A stretch of 10,321 nucleotides of DNA from Oscillospiraceae bacterium (GTDB lineage: Bacteria; Bacillota; Clostridia; Oscillospirales; Ruminococcaceae), in the NCBI GenBank assembly GCA_029098085.1, contig JAQXNQ010000051.1, positions 1 through 10,321 on the forward strand. Direction: 5' to 3'. The number at the start of each line of letters is the position of its first letter. The first letter of the stretch is position 1. Position numbers and translations under genes: made by a program. The notes under the pieces were generated by a model. It was not told the origin of the DNA, did no database searches, and saw only the letters and a list, made by a program, of their open reading frames with translations. Of the stretch, positions 1 through 6,859 are shown piece by piece.

Positions 1-7
1 AGACTCT

Positions 8-35
8 GGAAAAAACGCCGGCCGGCGTCCTTTCC
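8..35 (-). terminator. Intrinsic terminator after the mraY-like gene
   Basis: In the minus-strand transcript GGAAAGGACGCC (35-24) pairs with GGCGTTTTTTCC (19-8) across a GGCC loop. That is 12 pairs, including two G-U, with a GC-rich upper stem followed by six U. The pairing is better in this strand's RNA than in the other, as expected for a terminator of leftward transcription. It lies about 35 nt after the mraY-like stop. A smaller GCCCC-AAT-GGGGC hairpin (46-58) precedes it. Confidence 0.75.
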
Positions 36-69
36 ACAGCATCCCGCCCCAATGGGGCAGTGCCGCAGA

Positions 70-1071
70 TCAAAGCTTCCAGGTACAAAGCAGGGTCAGG
101 ACAAATCCCAGCAGGGACAGCAGCATGCCGACGCCCGAGACGCCCTTGTCGGACAGGCCCCGTGCCTCCAGCCAGGCTCCCAGGGATTCCGCCTGCAGCT
201 TTTTGCCGGTCAGGGCAAAGACAAACAGCCGGATTAGGCCGTACACGCCTTCACAGAGCCAGGGCAGCGCCGCAGGGAGCAGCAAAACCGGCACGCCGCA
301 GCCCAGAGCTGCCGCCGCAGCCGCACCGCCCAGCAGCATCCCGCCGCCCTTTCCGCAGCGGAGCTTTGCCGGAGGGAAGCTGTACAGCAGCAGGCCCAGT
401 GCACAGCCTGCCAGCGCAAAGCCCAGTACCGCCGCCGGGCCGCTTCCCAGCACGCCGCCGGTCAGAGCCAGCGAAAAGCCGGTGACCATGGCACAGGTGG
501 CGGCCGTTCCGTCGGAAAATGCCGTACGTTCGCCGCCTGCGGCCGCGCCCAGAATCAGCAGCAGACAGAGGGGATGATACCCATACCCCAGATCCGCCTG
601 ACCCAGGAAGGGAAGGATCAGGATGGTGGAGCGGTCTCCGCACAGCAGCATCGCCAGCAGAAAGCAGACGGCCACCGCCGCCTGCAGCAGCAGCTTCACT
701 GGACCGGAAAGGCCGGACAGCCCCCTCGCCTGCCGATAATCGTCCAGCAGTCCGACTGCTCCCATCAGCAGCGCCATCACCAGACCGCCCAGCAGCCGGA
801 ATCCCCTGGTCACCGACAGCTCCGACAGCATATTCCCCTGAGAGAGAAGCAGCACCAGTGCGCCCACCAGAGCTCCGGCTGTCAGTCCCGCCGCAAGGGA
901 AAGCCCTCCAAAGGGCGGAGCGGGCAGGCCGGGAACAAAGATGCCGTCCTTCTGACGAACCGGCGTTTTGGAAAGTCCCTTTTCCCGCAGCCGGGGAATC
1001 AGGAAACGGGCCGTCAGCGCGGCAGCGCCAAAAGCAAAGGCTGCGCTGAGAACCGCCGCCAAAGCCGTCAT
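70..1071 (-). CDS. MraY-like membrane protein lacking the catalytic residues
   Basis: True MraY transfers phospho-MurNAc-pentapeptide to undecaprenyl phosphate at the membrane (lipid I). This 333-residue, multi-helix protein aligns over the family's full length: LLDDYRQ at 109-114 matches the LDDY motif, PPAKLRCGKGGGMLLGGA (233-250) matches the HPAKVFMGDTGS region, and the DGTAAT region matches NLTDGLDG. The active site is largely gone. GDTGS is GKGGG, so the essential Asp is Lys241. NLTDGLDG is AFSDGTAA (184-191), keeping only Asp187. PLHHHxE is SLGAWLE (296-302), with no histidine. PTMGG is APPFGG. The ATG overlaps the murF-like stop (ATGA), with GGAGG upstream, so translation is coupled. 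The intact frame argues for a maintained pseudoenzyme rather than a dead gene. A GT4-family enzyme of another substrate is possible, but the lost metal and catalytic residues make it less likely. Confidence 0.85.
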   Translation of the reverse strand: MTALAAVLSAAFAFGAAALTARFLIPRLREKGLSKTPVRQKDGIFVPGLPAPPFGGLSLAAGLTAGALVGALVLLLSQGNMLSELSVTRGFRLLGGLVMALLMGAVGLLDDYRQARGLSGLSGPVKLLLQAAVAVCFLLAMLLCGDRSTILILPFLGQADLGYGYHPLCLLLILGAAAGGERTAFSDGTAATCAMVTGFSLALTGGVLGSGPAAVLGFALAGCALGLLLYSFPPAKLRCGKGGGMLLGGAAAAAALGCGVPVLLLPAALPWLCEGVYGLIRLFVFALTGKKLQAESLGAWLEARGLSDKGVSGVGMLLSLLGFVLTLLCTWKL

Positions 1072-2426
1072 ACCTGCTCCTCCTTCCGCAGGGAGTCCCG
1101 GTCCCAGACCGTCCGGATGATCTCCTCCATCCGCTGACAGCGGTCCCCCTTCACCAGCACCGTGTCCCCCGGCTTCTTATCGTTCTGCAGATAGGTGATC
1201 AGCGACGCACTGTCCGCAAAGGTCAGGGCCCGCACTCCCCGCATCCGGTCGGCGCCTTCCGCCGTAAAGGCGGCGTGGGGCCCCAGACAGCAGAGCAGAT
1301 CCACTCCGCACTGGGCGGCCCGCCTGCCGATGGCGCGATGGGCGTTCTCCGCCGTCTCACCCAGATCCGGCATCTCCCCCAGCACGGCGATCCGCCGTTT
1401 GCCGGGCAGCTGGCTCAGCAGCCGCAGGGCTTCCCGCATGGACTCGGGGCTGGCGGAGCAGCTGTCATCCAGCACGGTGATATCACCCAGGTGCAGAATG
1501 TTCTGCCGGTGAGGTGCGGGACGGAACCGTGCAATCCGCCAGGCAGCCGTTTCGGGATCCACCCCCGCCACCAGACCCGCTGTAAAGGCGGCCAGTGCGT
1601 TGTAAACGCCGGCCTTTCCCCAGAGGGGTACCTGCAGCAGCTGCCTTTTGCCGTAATAGCTGACCTCCAGCTCGGTTACTTCCAGACTTTCCCGTAAGAC
1701 TTTACCCTGCACATCGGCGGAGGGATTGCCGACGCCATAGGAAATCAGCTCCTGGGAAACAAATTCATAGGCCTGCTGCAGCATGTCGTCATCGCCGTTG
1801 ATGATCAGCGGAGCGGACGGGCCCATACCCTCGGTGATGGCCAGCTTTTCCCGGAGCAGGGTCTGCCGGTCGCCGCACTGGCTCAGATGGCCGGTGCCCA
1901 CACAGGTGATCAGAGCGGCGCTGGGCCGCATGATCCGGGACATCCGCCCGATATTGCCGGGACGGGAAAAACCCACCTCCAGCACGGCGTTTTTGTCCTC
2001 CCAGTCCAGCCCCAGCAGCGCCAGAGACAGCCCCGCCTTCCGATCCAGATTCCAGGGGGTTTTGGCGGTGCGGCCTTCGGTCTCCAGCACATCGTGGGTC
2101 ATTTCCTTGACCGTCGTTTTGCCGATGCTGCCGGTCACAGCCAGCAGCCAGGTGTGAAACAGCCGCCGGTGCCAGGCCGCCAGACGCTCCAGCGCCTCCA
2201 TGGGATCTTCGGAAAAGAGCATGCCCTGTTCCCTGCCCGGGCAGACGGCTGCCGCCGCCCCCAGAGCCAGCGCCCGCTGCGCCTCACCGGGACGCAGCTC
2301 AAAAAACAGGCATCCCGGGGAAACCTTATCCAGTGAAACGGCCACCTGTTCCACAACCCGCTCCCCCTGCTCCGGAGCGGGGGCGCCAATGACGTCCGCC
2401 ACCTTTGCGAGCTTCGTTTTTTCCAT
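1068..2426 (-). CDS. murF: Divergent MurF-family ligase
   Basis: By position and fold this is UDP-MurNAc-tripeptide:D-Ala-D-Ala ligase (MurF), 452 residues, with GGAGG eight bases before its ATG. Kept features are the P-loop GSIGKTT (99-105), an EKL lysine (Lys194) for carbamylation, NGDDD (210-214), LGEMPDLGE (349-357) with a downstream His, and VKGDR (425-429). Several positions nearly invariant in MurF are changed. NNEIG is DRKAG (128-132), the HN of GKHN is AG (272-273), ITNIG is ITCVG (173-177), and the DxYNA[NS]P motif reads DSCSASP (321-327). The N-terminal domain (1-95) is shortened: it lacks the DSR and DGH segments that help bind the UDP-substrate. The frame is intact and starts and stops are clean, so it is not a decaying pseudogene. 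It may be an altered-specificity or weak MurF, or a non-catalytic partner of the MraY-like protein. Confidence 0.85.
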   Translation of the reverse strand: MEKTKLAKVADVIGAPAPEQGERVVEQVAVSLDKVSPGCLFFELRPGEAQRALALGAAAAVCPGREQGMLFSEDPMEALERLAAWHRRLFHTWLLAVTGSIGKTTVKEMTHDVLETEGRTAKTPWNLDRKAGLSLALLGLDWEDKNAVLEVGFSRPGNIGRMSRIMRPSAALITCVGTGHLSQCGDRQTLLREKLAITEGMGPSAPLIINGDDDMLQQAYEFVSQELISYGVGNPSADVQGKVLRESLEVTELEVSYYGKRQLLQVPLWGKAGVYNALAAFTAGLVAGVDPETAAWRIARFRPAPHRQNILHLGDITVLDDSCSASPESMREALRLLSQLPGKRRIAVLGEMPDLGETAENAHRAIGRRAAQCGVDLLCCLGPHAAFTAEGADRMRGVRALTFADSASLITYLQNDKKPGDTVLVKGDRCQRMEEIIRTVWDRDSLRKEEQV

Positions 2427-2464
2427 TGAAGATCCCTCCTTCCGTCAACACATCCTGTTTTCTG

Positions 2465-3895
2465 TCACTGCATATCGGCCAGGGCCTCCGCCACGACCTC
2501 TCTTTCATCGAAATGGAACTTCTCATGGCCGATGATCTGATAATCCTCGTGGCCCTTGCCCGCCAGCACGATGGTATCGCCGGGCTGAGCGTTCTTCACG
2601 GCAAAGTGAATGGCCTCCCGCCGGTTCACAATGACGTCATAGGATATACGGCACCCCTCCAGTCCCGGCAGAATCTCGTCAATGATGGCCTGCGGATCCT
2701 CGGTGCGGGGATTGTCGGAGGTGATGATCAGATGGTCGGCATGGCGGGCCGCTGCCGCCGCCATCAGCGGCCGCTTGGTGCGGTCCCGGTCGCCGCCGCA
2801 GCCGAACAGCGCCACCAGCCGTCCCTTGACTGTCTCCTTCAATGCGGAAAGGACGTTCTCCAGACTGTCGGGAGAATGGGCATAGTCGGTGATCACCGTG
2901 AAGTTCCGGCCGGTAGGGATGATCTCAATCCGTCCCCGCACCCCCTGCACCGATGCAAGGGCGCTGATGATATGATCCAGACAGACACCCAGCTGCAGGC
3001 AGGCGCCCGCTGCCGCCAGCGCGTTTTTCACCGAAAAGAGGCCCGGCATGTTGAAATGCAGCCGGCTTTCCACCCCTCTGGCGCAGAGGACAAAGTCCAC
3101 GCTGTCCGCATGGCAGACAATATCCCGGGCGGTCAGATCCGCCTCCCGCTCCAGCGAAAAGGTCAGGAAGGGCACCTGCACCGTTTCTGCCAGCCGTCTG
3201 CCGTAGGGATCATCCAGATTCAGCACGGCGCTGTCACAGATGGAAAACAGCTTCTCCTTGGCGGCGAAGTAATGCTCCATGTCGCCGTGATAGTCCAGAT
3301 GCTCATGGGTCAGATTGGTAAAGACGGCGGTTTCATAGTGACTGTCGCCGATCCGGTGCTGATCCAGCGCATGGGAGGAAACCTCCATGACGCAGTAGCT
3401 GCAGCCAGTCTCCACCATCCGGGCATAAAGCGATTCCAGCTCCATGGCGTCGGGGGTGGTGTTCTCGGCGTGAATGATCTCGTCGCCGATCTCATTCTGC
3501 ACCGTGCCGATCAGGCCCACCTTCTGTCCCGAATGAACCAGAATGGTTTTGATCAGGTTGGTGATGGTGGTTTTGCCCTTGGTACCCGTCACACCCACCA
3601 GACGCAGCCTGCCGGCGGGATTGCCGTAGAAATTGGCGGCCATCCGGCCGTAGGCCAGATGGGTATCCGGCACGATCACCTGACAGGGCAGCCCCAGATC
3701 CTCCTCGCAGATGATGGCCGCTGCCCCCTGCTCCGCCGCTTTGGCCGCAAAACGATGACCGTCGGTCTGGGCGCCGCGGATGCAGACAAAGGCTCTGCCC
3801 GGGCCTGCCTTCCGGGAGTCGTTGACAATACCGGTAATCTCGCAGTCAAATCCGGCGCTTCCGCCGGTACCTTCCAGCAGCTGTTTGAGACGCAT
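2465..3895 (-). CDS. murE: UDP-MurNAc-L-Ala-D-Glu:meso-diaminopimelate ligase MurE
   Basis: MurE is the cytoplasmic ATP-dependent ligase adding the third residue of the peptidoglycan stem peptide. It has 476 residues, normal for the family, and every hallmark is present. The P-loop is GTKGKTT (104-110). Others are TTPDA (146-150), EVSSHALDQHR (171-181), Lys213 in the AAKEKLF segment as the expected carbamylated lysine, TDYAHSPDS (336-344), and the C-terminal GKGHE (446-450). SDNPR (393-397) specifies meso-DAP rather than lysine. GGAAGGA seven bases before the ATG sets the start. murF-like follows after 38 bp with its own GGAGG. In contrast to the next two genes, this one is fully canonical. 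Confidence 0.97.
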   Translation of the reverse strand: MRLKQLLEGTGGSAGFDCEITGIVNDSRKAGPGRAFVCIRGAQTDGHRFAAKAAEQGAAAIICEEDLGLPCQVIVPDTHLAYGRMAANFYGNPAGRLRLVGVTGTKGKTTITNLIKTILVHSGQKVGLIGTVQNEIGDEIIHAENTTPDAMELESLYARMVETGCSYCVMEVSSHALDQHRIGDSHYETAVFTNLTHEHLDYHGDMEHYFAAKEKLFSICDSAVLNLDDPYGRRLAETVQVPFLTFSLEREADLTARDIVCHADSVDFVLCARGVESRLHFNMPGLFSVKNALAAAGACLQLGVCLDHIISALASVQGVRGRIEIIPTGRNFTVITDYAHSPDSLENVLSALKETVKGRLVALFGCGGDRDRTKRPLMAAAAARHADHLIITSDNPRTEDPQAIIDEILPGLEGCRISYDVIVNRREAIHFAVKNAQPGDTIVLAGKGHEDYQIIGHEKFHFDEREVVAEALADMQ

Positions 3896-3913
3896 AGCTG
3901 AATCCTTCCTTTC

Positions 3914-3963
3914 CGGAGACAGGGCTCCGCAGTTCCTATATTATGGTTGAGCCTTCAAAGGCT
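3914..3963 (-). other. PBP-murE gap with two small inverted repeats
   Basis: The 67-bp gap between the PBP stop and murE contains AGCCTT-CA-AAGGCT (3950-3963, touching the PBP stop codon) and CGGAG-ACAGGG-CTCCG (3914-3929). Neither is followed by a U-run on the minus strand, so no terminator is called. Between them, the AT-rich CATAATATA (minus strand, about 3945-3937) resembles a sporulation-sigma -10 element, but no matching -35 is evident. GGAAGGA directly before murE is its ribosome-binding site. Confidence 0.3.
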
Positions 3964-6242
3964 TATTCGCCGTCTTCGCCCGAAATCAGGCATTCCACCG
4001 TCACCAGCGTACCGCGCTGCACCTCGGTACCGGCCTCCACATCCTGAGAAGCCACCCTGGAGCGCTTGTTGTTGGCGGCGCCGCCGCTGATGCGGATATT
4101 CAGTCCCACGCTGCCCAGGGTCTTGTTGGCCTGGGAAGGCGTCATGCCCACCACACTGGGCACGGTGACCATACTGGGCTCGCCGGACTCGGTGTACAGA
4201 ACAATGGTGCTCTCCTGCGGGACGCGGGTGCCCTGATCGGGGTAAACCCCCACGACCTCCTTGCCGTTGCCCACCACATATCCGTTCAGGCCGCGGATGC
4301 CCAGCTTGGAAGTGGCGGTGGCGGGATCCAGTCCATACAGACCGGAGGGAACCGAAACCTCCTGATCCGCCAGCTCCTCCTCGCTGTAGGTGGGCAGAAT
4401 GCCCAGATAGGGAAGAATATCCTTCATGACAGCGGAGGCCAGCGGGCCGACCACCACATTGGCATAGCTGGTATCGCCTTCGGTAGGCTCATCCACCAGC
4501 ACCAGAGCGGCCACCTGAGGATCATCTGCCGGAGCGAACACGAAATAGGAAAAGACACGCTTGGTGTCGGTGGTATCGGTCAGCTTCTGAGCGGTACCGG
4601 ACTTGCCGCCGATACGGTAGCCCTTTACATAGGCGTTGGTGCCGCCGTTATGGGAAACCACCTGCTCCAGCGCGCTGCGCATGATCACCGAGGTTTCCTC
4701 CGAAATGACCTGCCGACGCACCTGCGTGCCGTACTCCTCCACCGTATTGCCGTTGGAGTCCACCACCCGGTCCACGATATGGGGGGTCAGCAGATAGCCG
4801 CCATTGATGGTCGCCACGGCTGCCGTCAGCATCTGCAGCGGCGTCACGGTATTGGACTGGCCGAAGGAGCAGGAGGCCAATGAGATATCGCTCATGGAAG
4901 CGTCGTAATAGCTGCCGATGTTCTCGGCAGGCAGGTCGATGCCGGTCTTTTCGGTAAGGCCGAAGGCCTCATAATACTTGAAGAACCGCTCCTGCCCCAG
5001 GCTCTGACCAATGGCGATGAAAGCCGGGTTGCAGGAATTGACCAGTGCGCCGGTAAAGTCCAGCAGGCCGTGACCAGAGGTCTTGTGGCATTTGATGGGC
5101 TTATCCAGACCGGGAAACTGCACGGCGCCGCCGCAGTAATAGGTGGAATTCAGCGTGGCGGTTCCCTCTTCCAGCGCCGCGGAGGCCGTGACGGTCTTGA
5201 AAACGGAGCCGGGTTCGTAGGTGTCGGTGATGGTCTTGTTCCGCCACTGATTTTCCCGCGCAGTGGAAAGGGCCTCCTTCCGCTCTTCCTCATCCGCGAT
5301 GGACTCGAGCAGGACACGGGTATCATCGTCATAAATATACTGGGGATTGTTCAGGTCATAATCCGGCCGGGAGGCCATGCCCAGAATGCCGCCGGTGTTC
5401 ACATCCATGACGATGATCGCCGCGCCCTGATCCGGATTGTACTGTGCCATGGTCGCGTCCAGATTCTTTTCGATGTAGTGCTGGATCATCTGATCAATGG
5501 TGGTGACGATGCTGTTGCCCTCGGTGGCCTCATAGGATTTCTCATAGGTCGTGGGCAGCGCATCGCCCAGTGCGTCCTTGGCGGTGATTTTCCGTCCCGG
5601 CGTGCCGGACAGAACGCTGTTGTACTTGGCCTCCAGACCGTAAGCACCCTGATTGTCCCGTGTGGTAAAGCCGATGACATGGCAGGCCAGATTTCCATAG
5701 GGATAGTAGCGCTTGGTGTTGACCTCGGTGGAAATACCGCCGTATTTTTCCTCTTTAATCAACGTCAGCAGCTCATCAATCACCGGCTTTTCCACCTTTT
5801 CGGCGATGCAGCGGTAATTCTTGTCGGTATGGCTTATGTGACTGAGCACGGACTCCTGGGTCACATCCAGCAGTTCGGCCAGTTTGGCGGCCATCTCATT
5901 ACGGGCTCTGTCCTGCGCGGTCACCGAATCGGGATGATCATCCTCCAGCTGCCGCTGAATGGCAGCCGGGTCAATGACCACGTTCCAGACGGTGGCGCTC
6001 TGGGCCAGAATATTCATATTAGAATCGTAGATGGTGCCGCGGTTGGCGGGAATCTCCACATCGCTGAGCTGCTGATTGGCAGCCCGAGCCTTCATGACAT
6101 CTCCCTCCAGCACAGACCACTTGAAGAGGTTATACAGCACCCATCCCAGTCCAATCAGCAGAACGGGACAGACCAGCAGCACCAGCCGGGCCATCATGGA
6201 AAGAGGTTTTCGCTTTGGAGAGTGTTCAGAATGATTGGCCAT
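3963..6242 (-). CDS. ftsI: Division class B penicillin-binding protein (FtsI/PBP2B/SpoVD family) with two PASTA domains
   Basis: This is a D,D-transpeptidase that cross-links septal peptidoglycan outside the membrane. I take the ATG at 6240-6242 as start (759 residues), because AAGGATAAGGG lies 8 nt before it and the protein then begins with a normal basic cytoplasmic head. A frame extension to a TTG at 6282-6284 has no good ribosome site. One membrane anchor (about 18-38) is followed by the PBP dimer domain (starting near RGTIYDSN, 69-76). The transpeptidase domain carries S346-V-F-K349 (catalytic Ser346), S403-C-N405 and K547-S-G-T550. Two C-terminal PASTA domains lie at about 628-686 and 691-754. 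Two PASTA units fit B. subtilis PBP2B better than sporulation SpoVD (one), and only one such PBP is present here, so a vegetative division role is likely. It lies between ftsL and murE as in other dcw clusters. Confidence 0.95.
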   Translation of the reverse strand: MANHSEHSPKRKPLSMMARLVLLVCPVLLIGLGWVLYNLFKWSVLEGDVMKARAANQQLSDVEIPANRGTIYDSNMNILAQSATVWNVVIDPAAIQRQLEDDHPDSVTAQDRARNEMAAKLAELLDVTQESVLSHISHTDKNYRCIAEKVEKPVIDELLTLIKEEKYGGISTEVNTKRYYPYGNLACHVIGFTTRDNQGAYGLEAKYNSVLSGTPGRKITAKDALGDALPTTYEKSYEATEGNSIVTTIDQMIQHYIEKNLDATMAQYNPDQGAAIIVMDVNTGGILGMASRPDYDLNNPQYIYDDDTRVLLESIADEEERKEALSTARENQWRNKTITDTYEPGSVFKTVTASAALEEGTATLNSTYYCGGAVQFPGLDKPIKCHKTSGHGLLDFTGALVNSCNPAFIAIGQSLGQERFFKYYEAFGLTEKTGIDLPAENIGSYYDASMSDISLASCSFGQSNTVTPLQMLTAAVATINGGYLLTPHIVDRVVDSNGNTVEEYGTQVRRQVISEETSVIMRSALEQVVSHNGGTNAYVKGYRIGGKSGTAQKLTDTTDTKRVFSYFVFAPADDPQVAALVLVDEPTEGDTSYANVVVGPLASAVMKDILPYLGILPTYSEEELADQEVSVPSGLYGLDPATATSKLGIRGLNGYVVGNGKEVVGVYPDQGTRVPQESTIVLYTESGEPSMVTVPSVVGMTPSQANKTLGSVGLNIRISGGAANNKRSRVASQDVEAGTEVQRGTLVTVECLISGEDGE

Positions 6243-6333
6243 GGACGCTACCCTTATCCTTTCCGGCAGAACAATCGCTGTCAAATATTGGAGAATTCCG
6301 TTCCAATAACAACAAAAGGTTAAGACTTACCAT
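6226..6333 (-). CDS. Possible 35-residue leucine-rich small ORF / leader peptide
   Basis: The 150-bp gap between ftsL and the division PBP holds an ORF of 35 codons. It starts at the ATG at 6331-6333, has a strong GGAGG (6343-6339) five bases upstream, and its stop overlaps the PBP start region by 17 nt. The peptide begins MVSLNLLLLLERNSPIF. Six of its first ten residues are Leu, written with CTT, TTG and TTA rather than the CTG usual around it. Three further in-frame ATGs upstream could lengthen it to 42 codons. It contains a 7-bp inverted repeat (6286-6308). No homology is recognised. It could be a coupling or leader ORF controlling PBP translation, or a chance frame with a good ribosome site. 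The sequence shows the signals; expression is unproven. Confidence 0.35.
   Translation of the reverse strand: MVSLNLLLLLERNSPIFDSDCSAGKDKGSVHGQSF
6286..6308 (-). repeat. Short inverted repeat inside the ftsL-PBP gap
   Basis: TATTGGA (6286-6292) and TCCAATA (6302-6308) form a 7-bp stem with a 9-nt loop in the transcript, about 45 nt before the PBP start codon and within the small ORF. No U-tract follows, so it is not an intrinsic terminator. It could pause ribosomes or shape access to the PBP ribosome-binding site. Confidence 0.45.
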
Positions 6334-6392
6334 CTCAACCTCCATTGTCATCATATTGAGTTTCCAGGCTGGTTATACCTGTGCAGACCGCT

Positions 6393-6842
6393 TCAGAAGC
6401 TGATGCCCAGCTTTTCCAGAAAGCTCAGGGCCTTTTCCAGCCAGGTCTCTTCCGTATCAGCCGCCTCGACCCGGTTCTGCTGCACCTGAAGGTAGGTCAC
6501 CTGGCTGGCGTCCGGTTTGACCATGCCGTACTCGCCGACGCTGATCTCCTCGACAGCCTTCAGGGACATCATGCCCTCCATCTCGGTTTCCATCCGCACC
6601 TTTTCACTGTTGAGCTCATCCAGCTGCGCCGTGACCGCGTTGATCTGCTGGCCCAGCTCGGTGATCTGCACCCGTCCGTACAGCATGACCGAGATCATGC
6701 CCACCAGTAAAACGGCCGCGAAAAGGATCTTGACAGGATGGATGATGTGTTCTTTTTTAGGAACACGGGTAATCGCCGGAGTATGCTGCTCAAAGCGTTC
6801 CAAATCATATTGAGGTTTTCTTACTGCACTGCTTTGCTGCAT
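6393..6842 (-). CDS. ftsL: FtsL-like cell division protein
   Basis: FtsL is a bitopic divisome protein that, with FtsB/DivIC and FtsQ/DivIB, activates the septal synthase. This 149-residue protein has a cytoplasmic head rich in charged residues (1-36), one membrane helix (about 37-55) and an extracytoplasmic coiled coil (about 57-98, ITELGQQINAVTAQLDELNSEKV in two pieces). The FtsL-type motif EYGMVKPDASQVTYL is at 104-118, followed by an acidic-amphipathic tail (130-149). Primary sequence is poorly conserved in this family, so topology and position between rsmH and the division PBP carry the call. AAGGAG lies 12 nt before the ATG, rather far. An out-of-frame ATG lies closer, but no other in-frame start exists before the rsmH stop. 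Confidence 0.9.
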   Translation of the reverse strand: MQQSSAVRKPQYDLERFEQHTPAITRVPKKEHIIHPVKILFAAVLLVGMISVMLYGRVQITELGQQINAVTAQLDELNSEKVRMETEMEGMMSLKAVEEISVGEYGMVKPDASQVTYLQVQQNRVEAADTEETWLEKALSFLEKLGISF

Positions 6843-6859
6843 GACGGCATCGGGCTCCT

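Noticed and set aside
2405..3901. Long plus-strand open frame (498 codons) opposite murE
   Set aside because: It is antisense to a fully canonical murE, and its composition (His/Gln/Gly-rich) is that of a GC-rich shadow frame. It has no recognisable domain.
6252..6280. TTGACA-like -35 (minus strand, about 6284-6279) as a promoter for the PBP
   Set aside because: The hexamer is perfect, but the best -10 at normal spacing is AAGGAT, a poor match, and the transcript would start at or after the PBP ribosome-binding site.
5070..6323. Long plus-strand open frame (417 codons) opposite the division PBP
   Set aside because: It mirrors the codon bias of the PBP gene and has no family motif. The minus-strand gene has all catalytic motifs.
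6372..6377. TATAAC -10-like box just after ftsL
   Set aside because: No acceptable -35 at 16-18 bp and no extended -10; probably chance.
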